Source: Mermis nigrescens
Lineage: Eukaryota; Nematoda; Enoplea; Mermithida; Mermithidae
Direction: 5' to 3'
DNA: 64,000 nucleotides
NCBI GenBank assembly: GCA_036768485.1
Contig: JAVLUZ010000154.1
Coordinates: 41,757,646-41,821,645, forward strand
The notes under the pieces are model-generated. The model did not search any database and was not told the DNA's origin. It saw only the letters and a program-made list of their open reading frames with translations. Below, piece by piece: positions 36,041 through 46,739 of the stretch (within the stretch, counting starts at the first letter, position 1; each line of letters begins with the position of its first letter). The position numbers were made by a program, and so were the translations under genes.

Positions 36041-38522
36041 TTGATACCTAAAAATGGCAGGAAAAAGGTTTTGCGGACACCGCCCGCCAAATTGAAAAAA
36101 CCTTCTACGCCACCTACGTCATCTCGCCAATTACCCACCGCGCCTGTTGACTCTAATAGCGCGAGTAATTCTGCGAGTAATGACACAAATACGAAAGACG
36201 TAACTAGTAAGGTGAATAATGATAAATTACCCGCGTCACTAAATGCCGCGAGCAATACACAGTCTGAAGATGAACTGTTATTGACTACCGTGCGATCACG
36301 CATTAATCAAACTTCGATAACTAGATCGGACCCTAATATCGATAATTCATCAAGTCATACAATGATTGATAATACGACTACTCTTAATACGGCAAATAAT
36401 CCTGAAACCAGTTCGGAGCGCAAAAATCCCGATTCTGACGTAGAAAGTAATCATAGTCATAGCATAAATGCCGACAAAGAGCGTGCTAATGCTAATGTGA
36501 CTAATGATCTTATTTTAAAAGCGCTACAAGCTATTCATTTGCAATTTTCGGACCTTTCTACGCGCGTTGATCAAGATAAAAAGGAAAATGCGGATGAAAT
36601 GCGTAAACTGCGTCTGGAGCTAAGCACTATGCTTAAACCCCAACCAGTTTTGAATCGCATAGAGAATAATTCATCTGAGCGCGTTAACCACTCAATCGAC
36701 AGCGCAAATTTTTCTGAATTTAATGCGCAAAGTGCGAATCGTGCGCAAAGTACGCATCGTGCATCTTCACTGTTGTCCACTGGCAACAGCGCATCAAATT
36801 CACGCTCACCTTCGGAAACTGTTCCTGAAAATATCGCTCAAAATTGTACGAATCGCGCGCCTGAGATATCTAATTTGTCACAGAATCCTTTAAACACGGG
36901 TTTGCAACCAGTGCAAAACTCGGGTTTTTCGGATAACATACCTACGATTTCGCAGCCGTCGGTACCGATTTTGCAGACGTCGCGATCTCGGCCTTCGCTG
37001 TCCTTAAATCGTAATGCGCCTTCTTTCGTACCTAATTCTTTGAATGTGAACTCGCAGCAGCAATTAAATCCACCACCGCTGCAATACTTTCCACCACAAG
37101 GAGAAATTCTTCCAAATAATTACGTACCTAATCCCATAAATGTGGAAATACCACCTAATAATCCTATTTTGCATTCTTCTAATATCGAAATGCAACCTGT
37201 TGAGATAAATTTATCTGGCATTAACAACGAACCTACAAATTTACAAAATGAATCTGCGCCTCTACCTGAATCATCTAGTAGGAGAAGACATGTCAAATTT
37301 TCTGATGAAAGCTCATCTAATAGTTATGATCGCCCGCGCAGCCGTCGCTCGCGTCGCAAAAGTAGATCGCGCAGACGTCGTCATCGCTATAGTTCAGATT
37401 CTTCATCTGAAGGCTCGCGTGGTGGATCGCGTCTCGCTGATTCCTTGAATCGCGGACCATTTTTGACACAAATGCAAATTGCAATTGCTAACAAAAAATT
37501 TTTTGATGGAGATAAAACGGATATAAAAGCATATTTTGCAGAATTTGAATCGCTTGCCGATACCTATGATATCGACAAAGCTGATCGTTTAAAATTTCGC
37601 AACTGGATTTCTTGATCCCTATGCTATGCGTTTATACCGTTCGTTACCTGCTGATATACAACAATCTTATTCGAAAATGAAACAAGCGCTAATAACCGAA
37701 TTTTGTCCAATGGACACCGGTGCGCTCTTTAATCGTTTTTTGAATCATAAACAGCAGCCTAACAAATCGGTTAAAGCTTATTATCTCTCGCTTCGCGAAG
37801 AGTTAATTAAATCTGATCCTTATCTTGAAGTTGATTCGCATCATTTCAATAATTTAATGCGACATCAATTAAAGGAAGGTTTATTACCACACATTTCGAA
37901 AGAGGCATATCATAAAAAACCTAGAGCATCATTAGCTGAATTTTTGGACAATGCGCTAAGCGCTGAATTTGCTAATAAAGAATTTGAGGATAAAAAGGCA
38001 GTAACACCTTATGTATCGGTAACAGCTGCTCCCGTAGGCAGCGCAGTACCTAAAGATACTCCTCGCGCATCTAACCAAAATGATTCAAATCGTTCGCGTC
38101 ATAGAACGTTTCATCGCTCGTCGCGTGCTGAAAAGCCAGAAAGTTCCTCTCGTAAATATTGCACCTTTTGCAAACGCATAGGTCACATTTATGAGGAATG
38201 TTTTACGCGTCAGAGGCAAGAAGCGTCTAATAATGCTAATCATAATACCCAACCTGATCGAAGTAATAATTCTATGGCTCGCAATCGCAGCCAGTCGCGT
38301 TCTTTTTCGCGTCGAAATCGTTCGCCATCGCGTTCGAATTCGCAAAGTAGACATCGATCTCAATCACGATATCGTAACTCTAGTCAACATCGTTCATCTA
38401 GCTATGCGAATAATGATAATCACTTGGAATCTAAGCAAACACGATCGAATTTTAGGCAAAATCGTAATGATTATTACCAAAATTCGCGTGCTAATTATCA
38501 AAATTCGCGTTACGATAATCAT
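36041..38522 (+). pseudogene. Retroelement gag, one frameshift
   Basis: The first frame (36041-37615, 524 codons) is rich in Ser, Asn and Thr. It has a coiled-coil-like piece near residues 160-200, and then a basic Arg-Ser stretch. It breaks at 37613-37615 and continues one frame over (37611-38522). The second part has a gag capsid-like segment (LPADIQQSYSKMKQALITEF, then VKAYYLSLREEL) and a single CCHC zinc knuckle (CTFCKRIGHIYEEC), ending in an Arg/Ser/Asn-rich tail. No in-frame ATG exists near 36041 (the frame opens with TTG; the first ATG is 36361), so the true start is unclear. Gag is cut at 38522 by the large insertion; reading resumes at 42389. Confidence 0.85.
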
Positions 38523-38689
38523 AGGTAGCGCGTTAGCGCGTACCTATAATATACTTGGGTACCCCCAACACCTGGGCACCCCCTACAGCTATAACGGGAC
38601 ACTTCTGGAAGGTGCGGTTTTTTTAGAAGAAAGATAATAAAAAAATTCGCTGCCTGTGTTTTTTTGTTTTTCTTGAAACTCAAAATTGA

Positions 38690-40930
38690 CTGTGTAAAGA
38701 AGGTGTAAAGTTTTTGTGTAACGTTATAACATAGGACAAATTTTGGGACCTTTTTACTGCGGCATGTGGACAACTGAGTATTGATGACTCGAAGGATTGA
38801 ACAGAATAGGATAATAGAGGGATGAATTCTACAGATGACACTTTTTTTGTTTTTTGAAATTCGCATTATTTATCGAACGGCAGTGTAAAGAGTGCGAAAA
38901 TCTGGGAGTGAAAAAGCACTTTTTGGTCGAGTTTTCAACCTTCCTATGTCCGATACTAACTCCGGTTATGAGGTTTTTAAAATGTTTTCTGACAGAAATG
39001 TAGAGCGGATCAAGGGCTACATTCTGCATATAAGCAAAGTCTTCTATGCTCTATGGTGAGTTAGATCCTGGGGTTTAAAGTTTACACTCTAGTGGATGGT
39101 GTAAAAAAACAGATTTTAACTAAGATTTCTCTGCCAAATTTTTCCGCTCATGAGTCAGTGCAAATCGAAGACAGCATTAATAAAGTGCCTTACAGGGGCT
39201 AAACATCGCAGCAAACCGCATTTAAAAAAACGCAATATTGAGTTATTTATGGGGGTGTAAAGTTCGAAATCAGAGGTAAAAAATGGGCTAAAAAACACGT
39301 TTTTTCCGAAGTTTGATTGATAAATCATGCCAAATAATTTTTGCAACAGAATTTTGGCACACAGGAATGTACTACGATTTAAAAGCTACAAATTGTACCA
39401 AACTGAATTTCTTTAAACTCAATGGGGAGTTCGGTACGGAATTTTAAAGTTTACAGTGTTCTAAATGATGGAAAATACGTTTTTGTTGCGTTTTTTGTTC
39501 GCCACTTTCTCCGTCCAGAAGTCGGGATAAGTCTAATAGAATAAAAATAAAGTGCTTAATATCGGATGCATGTCAAAGCAAATTGTCTATACATTAATAT
39601 TTAGCGAGTGTAAAGTCAAAAATTTGGAGTCTAAAATGCGTTTCTGTCTTGTTTTTTCTGCCTGCTTCTCCGGTTGCGAGTCAGGGACACGTTTATCAAG
39701 TCTAGAAATGAACCAGGAACCAAATTTGATATGCCAGTCTGGCACATATGTTTACACTCTACGGTGTTGTAAAGTAGTTTACACCAATTGTTAGTTTGCC
39801 CATAGAACATTATGCAGACTTAATTTTTTCATAAATATTAATCGTAATATCGGAACAATATCAAAATTACGAATCTGACTAAAATCTTCTTTACACTAGG
39901 TGTTTACATGAAGTTTACACTACATATGTATTTATCTTCGTTTTTGAGCATTCCAGAAACCTAATTTTTTCCTGGAGTCTAGAAGTTTTCAAAGGATCAT
40001 ATGTGAGACGTCACGTAGGTGCGTTTGTTTACATCCAACAGTGATTTAAAGTAGTTTACACTCATTGTTTATATGTCCTCAGACCATTGTAGAGACATAA
40101 TTTTTTCATGAATGTTGATCATAATATCCGAGTAATTTTTTACACTGCATGTTAGCCTTTGTTCTAGAGCATTGCAAAAATCCGAAATTTTTTCCTGAGA
40201 TATAAAAATTTACAGGGAATGAAATATATACGTCAGTTGGGCGCGCTTGCTTACACTCAGCAGTATTGCAAAGTGGTTTAAACCTAATGTTTATTGTCTT
40301 TAAAACATTATGGACTCATTTTTAAATAAATGTTGAAAGTAATATGGGAGCAATATCAAAATTACGAATCCGACTAAAATATTCTTTACGCTATGTGTTT
40401 GTGTAAAGTTTACATTACGTGTTAACCTTAATTCGATAGACTTGCAGAGACTTTGTAACTGAAGTCAAGAAATTTTCAAGGATTCATATGTGAGACATCA
40501 ATTAAGTGAGTTTGTTTACCCTCAAAAGTAATCTAAAGTGATTTAAAAATTATGTTCAAGTGTCCTTAGATCATTGAAGAGATGTAATTTTGTCTTAAAT
40601 GGGTTGCATTAAAGTTAAATCCTTCTTAGCCGTGTTTATAATATGTTTCACAAAATCTTGCACATGGAGAGCTATCGTTTAATTGATGTAAATTGCCTGC
40701 AAAAGTGGTTTAAAATGAACCAGCAATCACACTACTGTGCACAGAAGTCGACAAAGATATGCAGCTTTATTGTAATCATGTACATTAATAAGCCGTAAAC
40801 TGTTAGTATTCTCTACACCTAGTAGTTGTGTAAAGTTTGCACTATTCATTTGTTGTTAATATGTAGTCTATACTACAAATTTATTTTACTACCAAATTGA
40901 AGCGTTAGTGTTCCTTACATTTGATATTTG
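38690..40930. repeat. Dispersed GTGTAAAGTTTACAC motif array
   Basis: A palindrome-like motif (GTGTAAA(G)TTTACAC and half-sites TTTACACT, GTGTAAAG) recurs many times. Examples lie near 38693, 39078, 39095, 39253, 39449, 39609, 39751, 39770, 39892, 39902, 39913, 40048, 40059, 40382 and 40830. Several lie in ~200-250-bp units that also share 'CATATGTGAGACRTCA'. It is a degenerate tandem organisation without coding capacity. Confidence 0.6.
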
Positions 40931-41232
40931 CGTGAAGTTTTTGAATTTTTGCCGAAAAACTTTGCCTTCTAATTTACCAACATCCCGCCTTTTCCATTTT
41001 CTTAAAGTTTAAAATCTTTTATAAGTCTCTTAATAATTTAATAGTAGGTTTTAACTTTAAGTTTCTCTTGGTTTACAACTCTCGCTTAGCAAGCTCATTT
41101 TTCAAAACTTTTTTCATAGTGATCAGATTAGTCGCGTTTAGTTTGGAATTGGTGGACCGTCGTTATTTTATTACTCGGCTTAAATAAACCAAGTGACTAT
41201 CTTTTGATTATTTTCTTCATCGCAAATTCAAA

Positions 41233-41318
41233 CACCCAATTTTCAATTTGAAAATTGACCCAATTTTAAAATTGATCCAATTTTCAATTTGAAAATTGAA
41301 AATTGGGTGTTTTCAATT
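41233..41318. repeat. AT-rich hairpin
   Basis: CACCCAATTTTCAATTTGAAAATTG near the left pairs with CAATTTTCAATTTGAAAATTG...GGGTG on the right, around a short AATTTTAAAATT centre. It would fold into a long hairpin. Confidence 0.7.
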
Positions 41319-41616
41319 TCAAAAGTCACAACACATTGTGCTTGTGTATTGATTGAGTGCGGATTTGCAATGTGAATTCGTTGGTTAAATTTTTGTGCTT
41401 GATTATAAGTGAACTGCACATTAAGAAGAAATAACTTAATGCAGTTTTAATTTGAAAATGGATGGTGTCAATAAGGTTGTCTTGTTTAAAAAGGATAATG
41501 CTGATGTTAAGAACAATATTGTTTTCCGCGTTCTTGGACTGTTGTCATTATTGTGGCATGTTACTGATTGTGTTTACTGACTGATGTACTGAAATCACGC
41601 TAATTAAAAGTAGTGT

Positions 41617-42384
41617 ACTAGCAAAGAAAAATGCTCCGATGGAACAAAAAAGATGAATATACTTGGAATTGTGGATTATTATGGATGTAAAAGGAGGGGA
41701 CTAGGAAAAATCTACCTAAAGTCGGAAAATCTGCTAAAAATCACACTTTCTCTAAGCAACGCAAAAAATCGAAGTATATTCTGCGGCCTCTAAAAAAGTG
41801 TCTTTTTTAAATAATGTTCGAAGTTTCAGATAAGAGTGTATAAACGTAATCTATCAAGGTTACTTTTTTAAATTGCTGGCACCTGATTGATAGAAAACTA
41901 AGAGGTATTGTATTTAAAGTTCTTTTATTTTGTTATGAGCATTATAGCAAGCAAAGCAGGAGCCGATTGATTAGTGCATACAATCGTTTCGGGCATGCTA
42001 GTGTATCTACATTTAGTCTGTTTCAAGTCAACAACTTACGCGTTTCCTACTGTTTTAAACCAACCATGTCTTCAATTGTCTTCGATGTTTGCTATTTCAT
42101 TCAATTGGCTTGGAAGACTGTTAGTTTACTTAATATCATTTCCCATAGCTACTGCATAGCTAACGTGCTGCTGTTTCAATCATTGTTATGGTTGAATATT
42201 TATTTTAATCTGTTGGCCGCAGAATATACATCGATTTTTTGCGTTGCTTAGAGAAAGTGTGATTTTTAGCAGATTTTCCGACTTTAGGTAGATTTTTCCT
42301 AGTCCCTCCTTTTACATCCATAATAATCCACAATTCCAAGTATATTCATCTTTTTTGTTCCATCGGAGCATTTTTCTTTGCTAG
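41617..42384. mobile_element. Element L with ~170-bp near-perfect inverted ends
   Basis: From CTAGCAAAGAAAAATGCTCC at the left to GGAGCATTTTTCTTTGCTAG at the right. The ends are reverse complements for about 170 bp with almost no mismatch, ending near TATATTCTGCGGCC. The ~420-bp centre has a 94-codon ORF (41967-42251) of no recognised kind. It forms the right end of the insertion in gag-pol; no separate target duplication was seen. Confidence 0.75.
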
Positions 42385-42388
42385 TCAT

Positions 42389-43615
42389 TATAATAATCAA
42401 CCGCGACAAAATACACCTTTTGTGCAATTCCCAAATGAACAGCGTGGTACATACTATAACTCAAATTACCGCAGCGACAACAATTTTAATCGCCCGTATG
42501 TCACATACACTGCGGATAACCAACCCACCATGAATGTGCCCCCACCGCAGCCAACCCTTACATCTCCTCATGATGTAAACACGGTTACTGCGAAAGGGCC
42601 AGAATCTAGCGCGCGTCCTAACTTATTCGCGTCGCAAGAATTTCTCGAAGAGTACGAACGTTTACAACGTCGTCTCGCAACTTATGAAAAAATCAATCTA
42701 CCTGCATCTAAGACTTTAGATCCTAATATTCCTATTGTAAGCCATGCTGGGACAAATTTACCCACCATTCTCGTTAAAGTTCATGGCGTTGACGTACCTG
42801 CTCTCATAGATACGGGTTCACAGGTCACCATGATGACCACGTCAGCATTCTTACGTCTTGGTTTTAATTTACCACCTAAACAAGTCTCACAAGTCGTACA
42901 TGGTGTAGGCGAAATCACCGCAGTAGTTCGGTATAAAGTAAACATGACTTTAACTATCGCGGAACAATCTATCTCTACCTCAGTATCTATAATTGATCAT
43001 TTGCCGGAAGACATGCTCTTAGGATATGATTTTTGCGAATCCGCACTCATGTGGGTTAATCCTATTGAGCGCTGTGCTTTTATAAACGGCATAAAGATTA
43101 ATTTACTCTCATCTCACGAAAAATTGCAATTTCGCGCGAAACCCAACACAACTACCTCTGGTGTTGTGTGTGTGCATGTTTCGTTACCTGAGCCTGTTAT
43201 AATACAACCTAGACATGAAGTAATTACACCTGGCTATATAAGTCATGGTTCTTGCAATTTTGATTTCGCATTATTCGAACCAAATCCCGATTTTATGGAA
43301 AAAACCTCACTTTTTGTTGCTCCGTCTATAGTCGATGCTTCACAACCTCTAATACCTGTTCGCGTTTGTAACATCTCTAAAGCGCCAATTCGCATTGACT
43401 CTGGTGAAATAATAGGTTCTTTAACCTCTGATGCCGAAGTTGTGTCACATGTTTCATCTTTTGATGATAGGACACCAGAACTTTTTGCATCAATAAATAA
43501 AGCTTTAAACGGCTCCGCCGTTGATTCTAGACAACAGCAACAAATTCGTGAACTTTGTTTAAAATACGACTCAATTTTTGCATTAAAAAACGAACCTCTC
43601 GGACGTACCCCTTGA
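42389..43615 (+). pseudogene. Retroelement pol, aspartic protease part
   Basis: The frame continues from gag across the insertion. The protease active site is ALIDTGSQVTMM, with a later VSIIDHLPEDMLLGYDF block that fits the retropepsin fold. The frame closes at 43615 (GRTP then stop) in an ACCCC run, and the natural continuation is one frame over. It therefore looks like a one-base indel and not a programmed site. Confidence 0.85.
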
Positions 43616-46185
43616 TGAAACATCATATTGATACAGGGGATAATCCGCCCGTTGTTGGAAAAACTTATCGTGTTGAACATTCTAGAAGAGAATCTATGCA
43701 GAAAATTATAAATGAAATGCTTGCGGATAAAATTATTCGACCTACAACCAGCCCATGGGCAAGTCCACTATTTCTCATAGGAAAAAAGGACGGTTCCCTT
43801 AGGCCGGTCGTCGATTATCGACGGTTAAATGACGTTACTAAAACGCAAGTCTACCCTCTTCCACAATTAGACGATTATTTCGATACCTTAGGCAATGCCG
43901 CATATTTTAGCACATTAGATTTAAAATCTGGATACTGGCAAATTCCACTAGATAATAAATCTCGCGAAAAAACTGCGTTTATATGCCCTGTTGGTCATTA
44001 CGAATTTGAAGTTTTACCTTTTGGTTTAAAAAATGCGCCCGCAGATTTCCAAAGGCTAATGGAGCTCGTGCTCGCAGGTCTAAATTGGAAATCTTGTCTC
44101 GTTTACATCGATGACATAATTATTTTTTCACGCACTTTCAAAGAACATTTAAAAGATCTTGAGAATGTCTTTATTGCTCTTAAAAAGGCAAACTTACGTG
44201 TAAAGCCGGATAAATGCCATCTTGCGCATGCAGAGGTAAAATTTCTTGGCCACAGCATAAGTGCAATGGGCATCGCTCCTGATATGTCCAAAGTCGCAGA
44301 TTTAATGTCGTTTCCTGTACCAAAAACCGTGAAATCCTTGCAGAAATTCCTTGGCTTAGTCCAATGGTTTAAGAAATTCGTTAAAGATCTCGCTAAAATC
44401 GCTAAACCGTTATTCCATCTTCTTCGTAAAGATGTCGAATTTTGCTGGAAGGCCGAACACCAAACCGCCTTTGAGCTTCTGAAGAAAGCATTTACGTCCC
44501 CACCTATTTTGCAACTACCAAAATTCGATGATGAGCACCAATTTATTTTAACAACTGACGCAAGTAATTATGCGTTAGGTGCTATTTTGACGCAAAAACA
44601 TTTACCATCCAAAAATCGTTTTATTCTTAGCTACGCTAGTCGCGTGCTAAATTCTGCCAAATGTAACTATGCTACTTCGGAAAAAGAAGCGTTAGCGGTA
44701 GTGTGGGCCATCAAGCATTATCGACATTATCTTTACGGTAAAAAATTTATTGTCGAAACTGATCATCAAGCATTAACTTGGCTAGTAAACGTTAAAGACC
44801 CATCGAGTCGTTTACGCCGTTGGGGTCTCAAATTACAAGAATATGAATATGATATCGTTTATGTTCCTGGTGCATATAACTGCGCAGCTGATCTTCTTTC
44901 ACGACATCCTAAATATGATCATGCAGAACGCAAATATAAATTAGAGCGCAAAAATGTTGTTAACATCGCAAATTTAGAATCGGAAGATTCTGAGTCAGAT
45001 GATGAATCGGTTCCACCTGACCGATCGCGCGATAATGCGCCTACTGCACCAATTAATCATCCAAATGCGCAAAATAATAATCCTACTGCGCAAATCGATC
45101 CTACCAATACAAAACCACCTACATTTTGCGAACGACTATTGCTTACCGATGCTGAAAAAGCTGAAATGCTAACACCTGCGCGTTTACTCGCTGAGCAACG
45201 TGCAGATGACGAATTACATAAAATTCGCATCGCATTAAATGACTTAACAACGAAAAAATACCGTGACGAATTTTTTCTCGTAAACGATGTACTTTTTCGT
45301 AGATTCCAACCTAAGCGTTCACCAACTGTCGTTCATCAAATAGTCATACCCAAATCTTTACGTCGCTTCATATTAACCGAATTTCATGACTCTATTTTCG
45401 GAGCTCATTTTTCATCGCGCAAAATCTTGCCCGCCATACAAATGCGTTATTGGTGGCCGCGCATGGAAAATGATGTGATCGCGTGGTGTAGGAATTGTGA
45501 TGTGTGCTTACAACGTAAGGTCGCATTAAATTCCACATCCGTTCCATTGCAACCAATCGAAGTATCCGCGCCCTTTGAACTTATTGCGTGTGATTGTTTG
45601 CATATGCCGCGATCTCCCTCCGGAAATGACCAAATTGTAGTTTTTATGGATTATTTTACCAAATACGTGGAAGCTTTTGCTGTTTCTGACATAAAAGCAA
45701 CAACAATTGCAAATTTGTTATTACGAGAAATTATTCCACGTTATGGAGTTCCCAAGAAATTTTTGACAGATCAGGGGTCAAACTTTACATCTACCCTAAT
45801 TTCGGAAGTTTGTAAACTATTAAACGTTCAAAAAATATTTACAACCCCATATCACCCCCAGTGTGATGGGTTGGTGGAACGTTATAATCGCACATTGATT
45901 GATGGTTTGTCTAAGCTGAGTGCGCGATCCCAGTATGATTGGGAGCAATTTCTACCTTTCGCGTTATTTGCATATCGCGCGACTCCGCAATCATCAACTA
46001 ATATATCTCCTTTTGAAATGCTTTATGGTCGCGAACCAGCATTTCCACTTGACACTTTACTCATAAATGACTTTGTAATAAATCCGAATTTACCATCTGT
46101 TGCGGAAAAATACGTCATTGATTTAAAGCTGACTTTACAAGATCTACACGAAATTGCGTCTCAAAACTCTAGCTCAAGCGCGTAA
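43555..46185 (+). pseudogene. Retroelement pol: reverse transcriptase, RNase H, integrase
   Basis: RT motifs in order are SPWASPLFLIGKKDGSLRPV, YPLPQLDD, STLDLKSGYWQIPL, LPFGLKNAP and the catalytic YIDDIIIFS. RNase H follows (LTTDASNYALGAIL, SEKEALAVVWAIKHYRHYLY, ETDHQALTWL). Integrase has an HHCC finger (FHDSIFGAH ... CRNCDVC). Its D,D-35-E core follows, with ACDCLHMP, FLTDQGSNF, and YHPQCDGLVERYNRTL carrying the Glu. All catalytic residues are present. The frame breaks near 46165 and the integrase tail continues in another frame. Over its 876 codons this is a normal Ty3/Gypsy polyprotein. Confidence 0.93.
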
Positions 46186-46739
46186 GCAGCAAAAATCTCA
46201 ATATGACAAGTCCGTAACTCAAACAAATTTTTCTCTCTCGGATATAGTTTACCTTAATAATACATCAGTAATTCAACCTGAAATTGGTAAACTATCACCC
46301 AAACGTGTTGGTCCATATCAGAATTATCGACTTACCTACTCCTGAAACTGCGAAAATCGCGTATGTCTATAACCCTCTAATCACTCATCTCGTTCACCGG
46401 AATAGACTTCTGCCTGAGCCCAAATTACCGTACTCCGATTTAATTGTGGAAAAACACGCGTATGTCCCTGGCGATTTTGTTTTGGTAAAATTACCACATC
46501 GCCCTCTCGCCCCGGCAGTAGTCATAAGTTTTGAGGATTTACCGGGCAGGGAGCAAAAAGCTAAGGACTGCGCGCCTATACGTTTATTAAATGGCTCTAA
46601 AACAGCACATGCCGTACCATTATCTAATGTTTTCCCTTTTGCAGACCCATGGCTGCTGAAGGTACCCCAAACAAGGAGGCATTGCTGGAAGCAGCTGGTC
46701 GCCGATTCAAATTTGAGGGGCGTGATCCCGCGTCCCTAG
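46154..46739 (+). pseudogene. Retroelement integrase C-terminal tail, frameshifted
   Basis: After a frame change near 46165 the sequence reads KQQKSQYDKS...FSLSDIVYLNN and a GPY/F-type module (SPKRVGPYQ). A further break near 46318 moves to the frame with VHRNRLLPEPKL and VPGDFVLVKLPHRPLAPAVV. The pol frame closes at 46739, overlapping the ORF3 start by 91 bases in a different frame. Confidence 0.8.
46629..46653 (+). promoter_or_regulatory. Splice acceptor and start context of ORF3
   Basis: A pyrimidine tract TGTTTTCCCTTTTGCAG ends at 46644, and the ORF3 ATG begins at 46649 (context GACCCATGG). A polypyrimidine-GCAG acceptor four bases before a downstream ORF is the arrangement expected for a spliced subgenomic mRNA, as used for env in Gypsy-type errantiviruses. 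Function is inferred. Confidence 0.6.

Larger units (their letters stand above)
38523..42384. mobile_element. Unclassified 3.86-kb insertion between gag and pol
   Basis: The retroelement frame leaves at 38522 and resumes at 42389. TCAT is present on both sides (38519-38522 and 42385-42388), suggesting a 4-bp target duplication, and the joined reading of the Asn/Tyr-rich region is natural. The insert begins AGGTAGCGCGTTAGCGCG and ends CTTTGCTAG; these do not form inverted repeats. It has no recognisable protein. It contains repeated TGTAAAGTTTACAC motifs and, at its right end, an element with long inverted ends (41617-42384). It may be one element or two adjacent ones. Confidence 0.6.

Noticed and set aside
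42422..43615. Programmed frameshift between protease and RT
   Set aside because: The break lies inside the protease-RT linker in an ACCCC run without a recognisable slippery heptamer and structure; a simple indel is more likely.
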